From JACCZH01 sp963729445 (GTDB lineage: Bacteria; Chloroflexota; Chloroflexia; Thermomicrobiales; CFX8), in contig CAVSNU010000005.1 of assembly GCA_963729445.1 (NCBI GenBank), forward strand, positions 930,001-994,000: a stretch of DNA of 64,000 bases, in the 5' to 3' direction. The position numbers were made by a program, and so were the translations under genes. The notes under the pieces are model-generated. The model was not told the origin of the DNA. It was given only the letters and a program-made list of their open reading frames with translations, and ran no database searches. Below, piece by piece: positions 25,033 to 33,290 of this stretch (its first letter is position 1; every line of letters starts with the position of its first letter).

Positions 25033-27555
25033 CTAGCCGATCTGCACCCGCGTTTCGCATTGGCCGCCGCGCATGATGGCGTTAAACAGCACACGATACG
25101 TCCCGCGTGCCTGCGCGCGGAACTGTGCACGGAACCCGATCAGCACAACCCGGCCCTCCCCGAGTGGTACTTCCAGCAGCGCCCCCTTACCGGCGATCTT
25201 CTCGGCGCCAAGTATCCAGCCGCTAACGGCAGGGTTGTGCACTGGGTAGCGGGCGACGACCGTGCCACCACCTGATCCGTCCAGCTCAAAGGCCGGGCTT
25301 TCCGAGAACAGGCCGATCTCGTTACGGCGCAGGCCGAACCCAAGTGGGTGTGTCCCCGAGACCAGCAGCCGCATAAGCGTGCCCGGACAGAAGAAGTCAT
25401 CCTCGCTCAGCCCTTCGACAACGTTACGGACCGGTAGATAGAGCTGCTTGATTGCGAACTCGCACGCCGCGTCGATGGCGACCAGCGTGCCGCCCTGTTC
25501 AACGAAACGCGTGAGCGCCTCGACGCCGACCGGCCCAAGGCCGCCGACATACTCTGGCGGATAGGGCTCTTTGTATTTGTTCTTCTCCGGCTTGCCTTCG
25601 ATGATGTCTTTGGCACGTTGTGCCGGCAACACGATCGTGTCGTAGTGTTCCCGCAAGTTGCCCTGCCGGATATCAGGGTTGTACAGGCGGGTGAACGGGA
25701 ACTCGTACTCCTCGAGAATCCAGCGGGTCCAGCCTTCGTCGATCGACGCCTGCCACGACGTGTAGATGCCGGTTCGCGGTGCTTGCTGGCTCACTCCCGG
25801 GACATCAACCGGCGAGCTGAGTCTCACGACGTCGACGCCGAGCTCGTCCGGCAGCTGCTCGATGAGCGCGGCGAGGCCCTCTTGCTGCGGCACAACGATG
25901 GACCCTGCGGGCAGGCCGAGATCAGGCATGTCCTGGGTCGGTCGTTGGACGTTGAAACCGGCGCATAGCAGACGATTGAGTGCCTGGGCGGAGCGATTGG
26001 TACGGGCCGAGATCGCGTAGCCAAGCTCGCCGTCTCCCGAGATCGTTCCCCTGGGTCTGTCTAGCTCTATTTTCGAGAGCTCGGCGTCGAACGGCTTCCT
26101 GACCTCAACAGCCCAAACGCCCATTTGCAATGGAAGGGTGTGGCCGGTGATGTCGTAAGGGGCAGCCGGCGGTCCATCAGGCCAACGCCGCAGGTCCGGG
26201 TATTTCTGCACCTCCAGAAGTGTCTTGGCGTAGTTTCCAGCTGGTTGCCCCAGGCGGATGATCCAGGTCGATGGCGGATAGGTGACGCCGTCTGCCGTGA
26301 AGTCAGTCCTGGCTTGCTCGATCTCGACCGCCCCGAGCGCGAGCGTCTCCAACAGCTCATGGGCAGTCACCGGATCGTCCTGGGCTTCGGGGATAAGGAA
26401 AGCGTAGCTGCTCTCCTCGTCGCGCTCGATCGTGCGTCGCATGATGCCAGCGTAGTTGCGCAGCCATTGCCGGCGGTTGCGGGCGGCGTGCTCGATGAAT
26501 GCCAGCGCCGCCAGCAGGTCGTACTCCACGATGTCTTGCAGCGTCCACTCTCCGCCCTTCCAGGGCAGTGGATGATTCCAGGTGCGCTCCCTTGGGTCAA
26601 AGCCCCTCTCCACTGAGAACTTGTCTTCGTCGATGGTGACCGGTGTCGCGAGACGCACGCTGGCAGCCTCGGAGAGCAGGTCAACACTCCCGTGATAGTT
26701 CCCGTAGGCGAGCGACGGTGAGTAGTTGTCGAAGATGATGTTCGTTGCCACGCCCGCCTTGCCCGCGGCGGTCAACCTCGCCGCGATTGCCGTCCCGAGA
26801 TCCGCGAAGCCCTGCTGGATAACCGGGTCCTGGTTGGGATCGAGGGGGTCGATGAAGGGGGGCACCATGAAGCGGGCGCCATCGCGGTACATCTGGTGCA
26901 TGTCAAAGACGAGCTGCGGGTGCTCGCGGTTATGGAGCGTCGCGTAGAGTCTGGACTCGGCTTGAGTTAACATAAACCAGTCGCGATTGTTATCGTGCCC
27001 TACATATGGATGGTAGAGCCAGGGCATCTCGACGCCTTCATACTCGGTGTCGAGCCAGCGGCGGTACCACTCAACGATCATCTGATGGCCGTCCGGGTTG
27101 TGGCAGGGCACGATGACGGTGACCGCGTTCTGGAGTATTTCGAGGGTTTCGGGATCATTCTGGGACGCGAGTCGGGCCGCCAGCTCGAGCGTCATCAGGA
27201 CAGCGCCGATTTCGTTGGAGTGTTGGGTGCAGAGCAGGAAGGCAGTTGGCAGCCCGTTCTCCACCAGCTCGGCCTCGTCGCCCGGCTCAAGACCGCGAGG
27301 ATCGCTGAGCCGGCTGAGCGTGGCACGTAACTCTTCTCGCCGGGCCAGGTTCTCGGGAGAAGAAATGGAGACTGCGAGGTAGGGCAGACCGTTGGTACTG
27401 TTACCAAGGACATCGAGCTCGACGCGATCCGAAGCGGCGGCGAGCGTCTCGAAGTAGCTCACCACCTCGTGCCAGTCCGGCAGCTTGCGGGCGGTGCCCA
27501 TCTTGTAACCCAGCACCGACTCGGGAGTCGGGATTGAACTGTCGTGATTCGTCAT
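25033..27555 (-). CDS. M14-family zinc carboxypeptidase-like protein
   Basis: An 840-residue protein with an N-terminal M14 metallopeptidase domain (about residues 40-400). Zinc ligands are the H and E of LLCTQHSNEIG (about residue 119) and His in VFDMHQMYRDG, with CHNPDGHQMIVEWYRRWL between them. A long C-terminal region of about 430 residues includes a segment resembling a glutamine-amidotransferase-like beta fold (YDTIVLPAQRAKDII, GGLGPVGVEALTRFVEQGGTLV). This two-part layout matches large M14 proteins of unknown specificity. ATG 27555 follows GGAA; a TTG nine codons upstream is unlikely. No signal peptide is seen, so it appears cytosolic, unlike most large M14 peptidases. Confidence 0.88.
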   Translation of the reverse strand: MTNHDSSIPTPESVLGYKMGTARKLPDWHEVVSYFETLAAASDRVELDVLGNSTNGLPYLAVSISSPENLARREELRATLSRLSDPRGLEPGDEAELVENGLPTAFLLCTQHSNEIGAVLMTLELAARLASQNDPETLEILQNAVTVIVPCHNPDGHQMIVEWYRRWLDTEYEGVEMPWLYHPYVGHDNNRDWFMLTQAESRLYATLHNREHPQLVFDMHQMYRDGARFMVPPFIDPLDPNQDPVIQQGFADLGTAIAARLTAAGKAGVATNIIFDNYSPSLAYGNYHGSVDLLSEAASVRLATPVTIDEDKFSVERGFDPRERTWNHPLPWKGGEWTLQDIVEYDLLAALAFIEHAARNRRQWLRNYAGIMRRTIERDEESSYAFLIPEAQDDPVTAHELLETLALGAVEIEQARTDFTADGVTYPPSTWIIRLGQPAGNYAKTLLEVQKYPDLRRWPDGPPAAPYDITGHTLPLQMGVWAVEVRKPFDAELSKIELDRPRGTISGDGELGYAISARTNRSAQALNRLLCAGFNVQRPTQDMPDLGLPAGSIVVPQQEGLAALIEQLPDELGVDVVRLSSPVDVPGVSQQAPRTGIYTSWQASIDEGWTRWILEEYEFPFTRLYNPDIRQGNLREHYDTIVLPAQRAKDIIEGKPEKNKYKEPYPPEYVGGLGPVGVEALTRFVEQGGTLVAIDAACEFAIKQLYLPVRNVVEGLSEDDFFCPGTLMRLLVSGTHPLGFGLRRNEIGLFSESPAFELDGSGGGTVVARYPVHNPAVSGWILGAEKIAGKGALLEVPLGEGRVVLIGFRAQFRAQARGTYRVLFNAIMRGGQCETRVQIG

Positions 27556-27789
27556 GAATTCAGGTTCCAAATCGTTCTGCAAATCGTCTCAACTGCGCCT
27601 GCGTGCAGGGGACAGCATAACCGATCCTCGGCGCGTGACTGCTCCGAATCTGAGCCGGGAGCGTATACCTATTGAAGAGGGTAACGCGTTGCGCGAGCTG
27701 GCGCTGCGCGTTCTGTGTCCGTCCTCTGTGTGAGAATTGATGTAGGTTCGGCCGGGAACCAGTTCGCTTCCCTGGAGGAGTTAGACGCT

Positions 27790-29577
27790 TTGACCGCCAT
27801 TCCGGCGATACTCGCAGATCGCTACAAGATCGAAGAATCTATCGGCGAAGGCGCATTTGCGTTGACGTACCGCGCGACGGATACCAAGCTGTTGCGCACC
27901 GTCGCGATCAAGATTTTGCGTCCGCATTACGCCGAGCAAGATGGGTCCACGTCACGGTTCGAGCGCGAGGCGCAAGCTGCGGCGCAGGTAAGTCACCCGA
28001 ATGTCGTCCAGGTGCATGACTACGGGCGCGACGGCGAGCACGTATTTATCGTGATGCACTATGTCTCGGGGCCGACACTGGGCGAGTACGTGCGCGGCCA
28101 GAACAAGCTCTCCGCGGCGGAGATCGTGCGCATCGTCAGCCAGGTACTGGATGGCCTCGCGGCGATCCATCGGCGAGGCATCGTGCATCGTGACATCAAA
28201 CCTCACAATATCCTGCTGGAGGAAGATCTTACGCCCAAATTGACCGACTTCGGGGTCGCCTATTTCGCGCCCGGACTGGCGCTAACTCAGACCGGCACGA
28301 CGATCGGTACCGCAGCCTACATGGCCCCCGAACAGGCAACCGGTGAAGATCTGGGTCCAGCAGCAGATCTCTATGCGGTTGGGATCATTCTGTACGAGCT
28401 GTTGACCGGGCAGCTGCCGTTCTCGGGCCCGAGTCCGGTGCAGGTGATGTACCAGCACGTCAATGAGGCTCCCACTCCGCCACGCAGCATCAATCGTCAG
28501 ATATCGACGCGGCTCGACGCTGTTATCCTGCGGGCGTTGGCCAAGCGCCCAGCCGACCGTTATCCAGACGCCAAGAGCATGCGCCAGGCGTTGGTAGACG
28601 CCGCGGTCGACACGGAGGAGATCTTTGTTGTTCCATCGGCTGATTATGCCAACCAGCCGACGGCCGCGAGACCGGCGACGCCTCCACCATCACCTCCCAG
28701 AAAGCCATCGCCAGCTGCCGGTCTCAATGAGCCGAGTCGCTGGCCGTACGCGCTCGCCCTCGTCGTGGTCGCGGTTGCAATCGTAGCTGTGCTGGGAGCC
28801 TCGTTGGGAAGCGGGCTCGGGATTATGGGGCCCGACGCGGACGATCCGGAGTTCACCCCGACAATCCCGGTTGAAGCGGCCCTGGCGGAGCCGACGGTTA
28901 CAGATGCGCCGGAGGCACCACCAACTCTTACCCCTGAGCCTCCCACCCCGACGCCGGTGCCACCGACGGCTACGCCGGAGCCTCCCACTCCGACCCCGGA
29001 GCCGACGGCAACGACCGCGCCAGCGGAGCCTACCCCCATACCGCCAACGCCCGAGCCGCCTGATGTGCCCGAGGCAGTTGCGGCGTTCATCAGCGCCCTG
29101 CCAGTGAATGCGCCATTTAATCCGGAGCTGATTCCTGAGGACATACTGGAGGGACCTGTTGTCGAGATGGGGCGCGATACATTTGTCGATGGCGGGGCCT
29201 ATCGGCGGACTGACGGGATGCTCTATAACATGCCGGCCGCGCATCTCTATGCACAAACAACGGATCATCCGGGTACCACGGTGACACTCGATCTTGAGGA
29301 GTTACCCGATCAGTACGTGATTCTGCGTATCATGGGGATGGATGACGAGAATAACGCGAAGGTTCCGTTCCGGATCACCGTAAACGGCTACGTCGTGCAA
29401 GATGGGCCCTCGCCATTCAACAATGAGGTCTGGACCGACGCCGGTTGGCTGGTCGGCGACCTTGGTATCTTTCAGGTTGGGGAGAACACAATTACGATAG
29501 AGAACGCGTCCGCGCGGGGCGAGTTTGGCCTTCCGCCATGGATCCTCTTGTCCGCGATGCGCGTATATGCAGAGTGA
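27790..29577 (+). CDS. membrane Ser/Thr protein kinase (PknB-like) with extracellular C-terminal domain
   Basis: A 595-residue receptor-type kinase. The kinase domain (about 10-270) has the P-loop IGEGAFALTYRA, the ATP Lys in VAIKIL, the catalytic loop IVHRDIKPHNILL, DFG in LTDFGVAYF and APE in YMAPEQATG. A single transmembrane helix (YALALVVVAVAIVAVLGAS, about 318-340) is followed by a Pro/Thr-rich stalk of PTPTP-type repeats (about 365-430). The final 150 residues form a beta-rich ectodomain (DTFVDGGAYRRTDGMLYNM; IMGMDDENNAKVPFRITVNG) that looks like a galactose-binding/CBM fold rather than PASTA repeats. TTG 27790 lies nine bases after GGAGGAG and is preferred over a start at 27715. It would sense an outside ligand, perhaps a glycan. 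Confidence 0.9.
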   Translation: MTAIPAILADRYKIEESIGEGAFALTYRATDTKLLRTVAIKILRPHYAEQDGSTSRFEREAQAAAQVSHPNVVQVHDYGRDGEHVFIVMHYVSGPTLGEYVRGQNKLSAAEIVRIVSQVLDGLAAIHRRGIVHRDIKPHNILLEEDLTPKLTDFGVAYFAPGLALTQTGTTIGTAAYMAPEQATGEDLGPAADLYAVGIILYELLTGQLPFSGPSPVQVMYQHVNEAPTPPRSINRQISTRLDAVILRALAKRPADRYPDAKSMRQALVDAAVDTEEIFVVPSADYANQPTAARPATPPPSPPRKPSPAAGLNEPSRWPYALALVVVAVAIVAVLGASLGSGLGIMGPDADDPEFTPTIPVEAALAEPTVTDAPEAPPTLTPEPPTPTPVPPTATPEPPTPTPEPTATTAPAEPTPIPPTPEPPDVPEAVAAFISALPVNAPFNPELIPEDILEGPVVEMGRDTFVDGGAYRRTDGMLYNMPAAHLYAQTTDHPGTTVTLDLEELPDQYVILRIMGMDDENNAKVPFRITVNGYVVQDGPSPFNNEVWTDAGWLVGDLGIFQVGENTITIENASARGEFGLPPWILLSAMRVYAE

Positions 29578-29666
29578 GGGCTGGCCCTCCGCTCGTGCAT
29601 GACGTAACTTCGATGGTGTTGCTCGAAAACCGGATGTGACGACCTCACGGAAGCAGGATTTCCTTC

Positions 29667-30461
29667 ATGCCGACTGCGACCTTGTCTCCCACGGACCTCG
29701 CGGATCTTCGTGATCTGGCACAGGTCATCCTCGAACGCAGTCCACTTGTCGCGTTCACTGGAGCAGGGATCTCGACTGATTCGGGGATTCCAGACTACCG
29801 CGGGCCGCAAGGGCTCTGGACGAGCGGCTCGGCGAAACCGGTGATGTACGAGGACTTCATGGCGAAGGAAGAGGTCCGGCAGCAGTGGTGGCTCGATCTC
29901 CCCGAGCGCATTGCGCGGGCGAACAACCACGAGCCCAACGAGGGGCACCGGGCACTGGTACGACTGGAGGATGCGGGTGTCCTGGGCGTGACGATCACCC
30001 AGAATATCGACGGGTTGCATCTGGATGCCGGTTCGAGCCAGGAGCGTGTCTTCGAGCTACACGGGAACACGCGCAAGATCCGCTGCACGAAATGCCGGAG
30101 GGTGTTCCCGATTGAGATGTTTCTGGAGATGCACGATCGTCTGGAGAAACCTCCCGTGTGTCCGGTCTGCGCGGGCATTCTCAAATCGGCGTCGGTTGCC
30201 TTCGGGGAGCCGATGCCTGAAGATGTCCTGAAGCTGGCCCTGGCCGTTGCCCAGGAGACAGGTGTGATGCTGGTGGTCGGCTCCACGTTGACCGTCAACC
30301 CGGCTGCACGGATCCCGCTGATAGCCAAGCAGTCCGGCGCGTATCTCGCGATTTTGAACCAGGGCGAAACCGCCCTCGACGATGTGGCCGACCTGCGACT
30401 CTCCGTACCAGCCGGCCCGGCGTTGACGTTCCTGGCCGACAGTGTTCTCTCGGAACCATAG
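29667..30461 (+). CDS. NAD-dependent protein deacylase (sirtuin, Sir2 family)
   Basis: A 264-residue sirtuin that removes acyl groups from lysines using NAD+, giving O-acyl-ADP-ribose and nicotinamide. All core motifs are present: FTGAGISTDSGIPDYRG (about 30-46), TQNIDGLH (about 112) and catalytic His in ELHGNTRK (about 131). The structural zinc is held by C-T-K-C and C-P-V-C. NAD-binding GSTLTVNPAA and LNQGE also fit. The Ala-Thr-Phe/Tyr-Arg motif of class III (CobB) desuccinylases is not seen, so a class U or II type is likely. ATG 29667 has AGGA upstream. A palindromic repeat cluster follows the gene. Confidence 0.95.
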   Translation: MPTATLSPTDLADLRDLAQVILERSPLVAFTGAGISTDSGIPDYRGPQGLWTSGSAKPVMYEDFMAKEEVRQQWWLDLPERIARANNHEPNEGHRALVRLEDAGVLGVTITQNIDGLHLDAGSSQERVFELHGNTRKIRCTKCRRVFPIEMFLEMHDRLEKPPVCPVCAGILKSASVAFGEPMPEDVLKLALAVAQETGVMLVVGSTLTVNPAARIPLIAKQSGAYLAILNQGETALDDVADLRLSVPAGPALTFLADSVLSEP

Positions 30462-30535
30462 GAGCGCAAGGGCTCTTGATTTACGTGGCGGCACAATTAT
30501 GAGGTTGTCCTGATTGATCCGGTCATGAGGAATGC

Positions 30536-30608
30536 GTAGCGGCGCAATTTATTGCGCCTTGCCTGACCGCTCGGGCGCCGGAGAGGGCGCAATAAATTGC
30601 GCCGCTAC
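30536..30608. repeat. palindromic repeat, copy 1 (GGCGCAATNNATTGCGCC family)
   Basis: Perfect 23-bp inverted repeat: the left arm GTAGCGGCGCAATTTATTG continues to 30558 and the exact complement is at 30586-30608. The 27-base centre contains CTTGCCTGACCGCTCGGGCGCCGGAGA. Each arm is itself nearly palindromic. Further copies are at 30647-30710 and 31728-31800, with a degenerate half at 43601-43648. The form resembles a REP/MITE-like element; no transposase is nearby. Confidence 0.8.
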
Positions 30609-30646
30609 GAACATGGGGCCACAATTATCGGATGAACCAAGACATC

Positions 30647-30710
30647 TTCATTATTGCGCCTTGCCTGGCCGCTCAGGCGCCGGAGATGGCGCAATGCATT
30701 GCGCCGCCAC
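30647..30710. repeat. palindromic repeat, copy 2
   Basis: Same family as the copy 40 bases upstream: TTATTGCGCCTTGCCTGGCC at the left, shared centre CGCTCAGGCGCCGGAGATGG, and right arm GGCGCAATGCATTGCGCCGC. The outer left arm is truncated or diverged. It lies only 26 bases before the next start codon, so it would be in that gene's leader. Confidence 0.75.
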
Positions 30711-30736
30711 GAATCTGGCGGCTTTGAGAATGACCA

Positions 30737-31615
30737 ATGAAAGCGGGTGGCATGCCGGAGGTCGTGATTCTGGGGACGGCTCAGGACGGAGGGGTGCCGC
30801 ACGCCGGCTGTCTCTGCCGGAATTGCATGGCTGCTCGCGGCGACTGGCGCCAGCGGCGCTTACCAGTCTCGCTCGGTCTCGTTTCCGGCGACGAACTGAT
30901 GATGGTTGACGCGACCAACGCCTTTGAAGAACAGCTACACATGCTCTGGGAGCGCTCACCGGCCAGTCAGTCTCACGCAAGCGAACGGTATCAGCCTCCT
31001 GGCACGATTATCCTGACGCACGCGCACACCGGTCACTACGCGGGGCTCTGGCAGCTCGATCGCTCGGTTCTGGCGGCGTGTGGGGTGAAGGTGATCGGTC
31101 CGCCGCTCACGATCCAGCTTCTGATGAACAACGAGCCCTGGTCGATGATGGCGCGCGAAGGCTTCATCCAGTTTGACGCAGTTACCTGTGGGCAGACGTT
31201 TGAACCGGTGAGCGGTATCGCCGTCACGCTGCTCGATGTCCCGCACCGTGCGGAGTGGGCGACGGATACCGCGGCGCTACGCATTGAGGGGCCGGACGGT
31301 TCGCTGTTGTATGTGCCGGATATCGACTCCTGGGATGAGTGGGACCACGATCTGGTTGACATGGTGAGCGGTGTGGATGTCGCGCTGCTCGATGGCTGCT
31401 TCTGGCAGGCGCCCAACCGGGCCGGCGTGCCGCATCCCCCGATGTCAGAGACGATGGACCGGCTCGCGGATGTGGTTGCCTCCGGCAATGCCAGAGTCGT
31501 GTTCACGCATCTCAACCACTCGAATCCCGTGTTTACGCCGGGCGGCGCGGAACGTCGAGCGTTGGAGCGGCGAGGGTTCGAGCTCGCAGTCGAAGGTGAT
31601 GCCTTCGGTCTCTGA
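30737..31615 (+). CDS. PqqB-like metallo-beta-lactamase-fold hydrolase
   Basis: A 292-residue protein strongly resembling PqqB. It opens VVILGTAQDGGVPHAGCLC with the CxxC pair (GCLCRNC) typical of that family. The metal motif THAHTGHYAGLWQL (about residue 94) replaces canonical HxHxDH. Later features are DVPHRAEW, LLYVPDIDSW, LLDGCFW and FTHLNHSNP. In PQQ producers PqqB is an iron hydroxylase acting on the Glu-Tyr precursor. No pqqA, C, D or E gene is present in the window, so this may be a stand-alone hydrolase or oxygenase of another pathway. The start ATG 30737 lacks a strong ribosome site; ATG 30752 is an alternative. Confidence 0.82.
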   Translation: MKAGGMPEVVILGTAQDGGVPHAGCLCRNCMAARGDWRQRRLPVSLGLVSGDELMMVDATNAFEEQLHMLWERSPASQSHASERYQPPGTIILTHAHTGHYAGLWQLDRSVLAACGVKVIGPPLTIQLLMNNEPWSMMAREGFIQFDAVTCGQTFEPVSGIAVTLLDVPHRAEWATDTAALRIEGPDGSLLYVPDIDSWDEWDHDLVDMVSGVDVALLDGCFWQAPNRAGVPHPPMSETMDRLADVVASGNARVVFTHLNHSNPVFTPGGAERRALERRGFELAVEGDAFGL

Positions 31616-31727
31616 TCAGGCGGCTAGCCTGTCTCCGTTGCGTCAACCCTGATACATCGTGTTCTCTACATCGACTCGCGAGGACGCCCGCGTCGCGTTG
31701 TCAGAGCGCGACGTGGCCCTTATCTGC

Positions 31728-31800
31728 GTACGGGCGTCATTTATTGCGCCCTCTCCAACACCAAGGCAGCCAGCCAGGGCGCAATTCATTGCGCCCGTAC
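31728..31800. repeat. palindromic repeat, copy 3
   Basis: Arms of 25 bases (31728-31752 and 31776-31800) with three mismatches: left GTACGGGCGTCATTTATTGC, right ending ATTCATTGCGCCCGTAC. The centre CTCTCCAACACCAAGGCAGCCAGCC differs from copies 1 and 2, so only the ends are conserved. Confidence 0.7.
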
Positions 31801-31838
31801 GAATTATCTTGACCCCTGCAAAGGGCGTTGCGCATACG

Positions 31839-31869
31839 TCGTAGGGGCGACTCGTCGAGTCGCCCCTAC
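31839..31869. repeat. 31-bp near-perfect palindrome (CGTAGGGGCGACTCG)
   Basis: CGTAGGGGCGACTCG (31839-31853), one base, then the exact complement (31855-31869). It lies 55 bases beyond the stop of the convergent M20 gene and could terminate either gene. The GTAGGGGCG ends resemble a common interspersed palindromic repeat type. Confidence 0.6.
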
Positions 31870-31924
31870 GCAGGCATGGCCGGGTCCTGCTCCTGGGTTC
31901 ATGTTGCCGGCAACCGCTCCAGGA

Positions 31925-33151
31925 TTACGCCTTGCGCTTGTCGACCTTGTCTTGCCACTCGGCTTTGGCTGCGTCGATCAGTGAGGAATCTTCGAGGCAC
32001 TCGAGGCCGGTGAGCGCGATCGCTTTTGCCGCTGTGAACATTGAGTCGTAGGCCATCTCAGTGCCGGCGGCTTCGTGAACGATGGTCGAGTGCCACGGCA
32101 CGAGTCCCTCGGTAATTGGGAAGGACGCGCAGGCGGTCGGAACGAGGTAGGAGACGTTCCCGACGTCGGTCGACCCACGTCCAGGGCCTGGCTCCTGATC
32201 GGGGAGCGCCATGCCCAGCGTGTCGAGGTGCTCCTTCACCCGGCGCGAGAGTGTGTGGTTTGGCACGACGTCGGCGTAGGGTGGGTGGGGGAGCGTGTAC
32301 TTCACTTCGGCGCCGCTCATGCTGGCTGCGCCCTCCGCGATCTTGCGTACCTTCTCGGCCAGCTCGGCGGTTTCGGCGAGCGTCTCGGCACGCACGAAGA
32401 AGTGGCCGCGTGAGTAGTCCGGCACGACATTCGGCACCATACCGCCCGCCGTGATTACGCCGTGCATGCGCACGCTGGGTCGAACGTGCTGGCGCAGACC
32501 ATCGATGCCCCGGAAGACGTAGAGCAGGGCGTTCAGCGCGTTGATGCCGTTCTCCGGGTCGGCCGCGGCGTGGGCGGTCTGACCGAAGAATTCGATCTCG
32601 ATCTCCTGCCAGGCGAGTGAGCTGCCGCTGCCCTCGAGGACAGGATTCTGGCAGTGACCTCCCGCGCCGGGGTGTGTCGTCAGCGCGATGTCCATCCCGT
32701 CGAAGACCCCGGCGTTGGCCATGTAGACCTTCCCGCCGACGGCTTCTTCAGCCGGGCAGCCATAGACGATGACCGTGCCCGGTAGATCCTCCAGCGCCGC
32801 CGCCAGACCGATACCCGCCACCGCGTTCGAGCCTGCGATCAGGTTATGACCGCAGCCGTGGTCCACTCCCGGCAATGCGTCGTACTCGGCCAGGAAGCCG
32901 ATCACCGGGAAGCCGGTGCCACGACGGGCGACGAAGGCGGTCTTGATTCCGCCGGCCTCACGCTCGACCTCGAAACCGAACTCTTCCATCAGGTCGGCCA
33001 GCGCCGCTGAGGACTTCACTTCTTTCATGGCGGTCTCGGGGTTGGCATGGATAAAGTCCGACGTCTTGCGTGTCGCGGTTTTGGCGCCCTCGATGGCTCG
33101 CAGCACCTTCTCTTGACGTTCGGTCAGGGTAACCTCGCTCGTGGCTGTCAC
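31925..33151 (-). CDS. M20-family amidohydrolase (M20D, AbgB/IAA-amidohydrolase-like)
   Basis: A 408-residue zinc-dependent hydrolase of N-acyl amino acids or p-aminobenzoyl-glutamate-like amides. The catalytic domain has FLAEYDALPGVDHGCGHNL, with Asp and His metal residues, and the Glu pair in GCPAEEAVGGK. Further ligands are TTHPGAGGH and the His of TIVHEAAG. The inserted dimerisation domain (about 190-305) begins EIEFFGQTAHAA. GTG 33151 follows GAGAGGA at about eleven bases. It is divergent from the tandem amidases. The CGHN form, rather than CGHD, is usual for the AbgA/AbgB branch. Cytosolic, no signal peptide. Confidence 0.9.
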   Translation of the reverse strand: MTATSEVTLTERQEKVLRAIEGAKTATRKTSDFIHANPETAMKEVKSSAALADLMEEFGFEVEREAGGIKTAFVARRGTGFPVIGFLAEYDALPGVDHGCGHNLIAGSNAVAGIGLAAALEDLPGTVIVYGCPAEEAVGGKVYMANAGVFDGMDIALTTHPGAGGHCQNPVLEGSGSSLAWQEIEIEFFGQTAHAAADPENGINALNALLYVFRGIDGLRQHVRPSVRMHGVITAGGMVPNVVPDYSRGHFFVRAETLAETAELAEKVRKIAEGAASMSGAEVKYTLPHPPYADVVPNHTLSRRVKEHLDTLGMALPDQEPGPGRGSTDVGNVSYLVPTACASFPITEGLVPWHSTIVHEAAGTEMAYDSMFTAAKAIALTGLECLEDSSLIDAAKAEWQDKVDKRKA

Positions 33152-33290
33152 TGCCGGCTGTCCTCTCGTGCATCATTCGGTTTCTATGTCGCGTCAATAT
33201 AGCAGAGGATTCCACGGTTCGCCCATTTTGGCGCGCTCGTGTGCTAACGTGCCGATACCGGATCGGGCAATGGCGAAAGCGAGGGAGATC

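Larger units (their letters stand above)
31616..31924. other. intergenic region (309 bases) rich in palindromes
   Basis: Between convergent genes. It contains the third copy of the GCGCAAT palindromic repeat (31728-31800) and a second, different palindrome (31839-31869). No gene is supported. Confidence 0.55.

Noticed and set aside
28903..29060. Candidate tandem DNA repeat or CRISPR-like array
   Set aside because: Periodicity comes from PTPTP-type codons in the kinase stalk; no regular repeat-spacer structure. No CRISPR array was seen anywhere in the window.
28644..29144. Gly/Val/Ser-rich minus-strand frame resembling a repeat protein
   Set aside because: It is the reverse complement of the kinase's Pro/Thr-rich stalk codons, so the repetition is a by-product.
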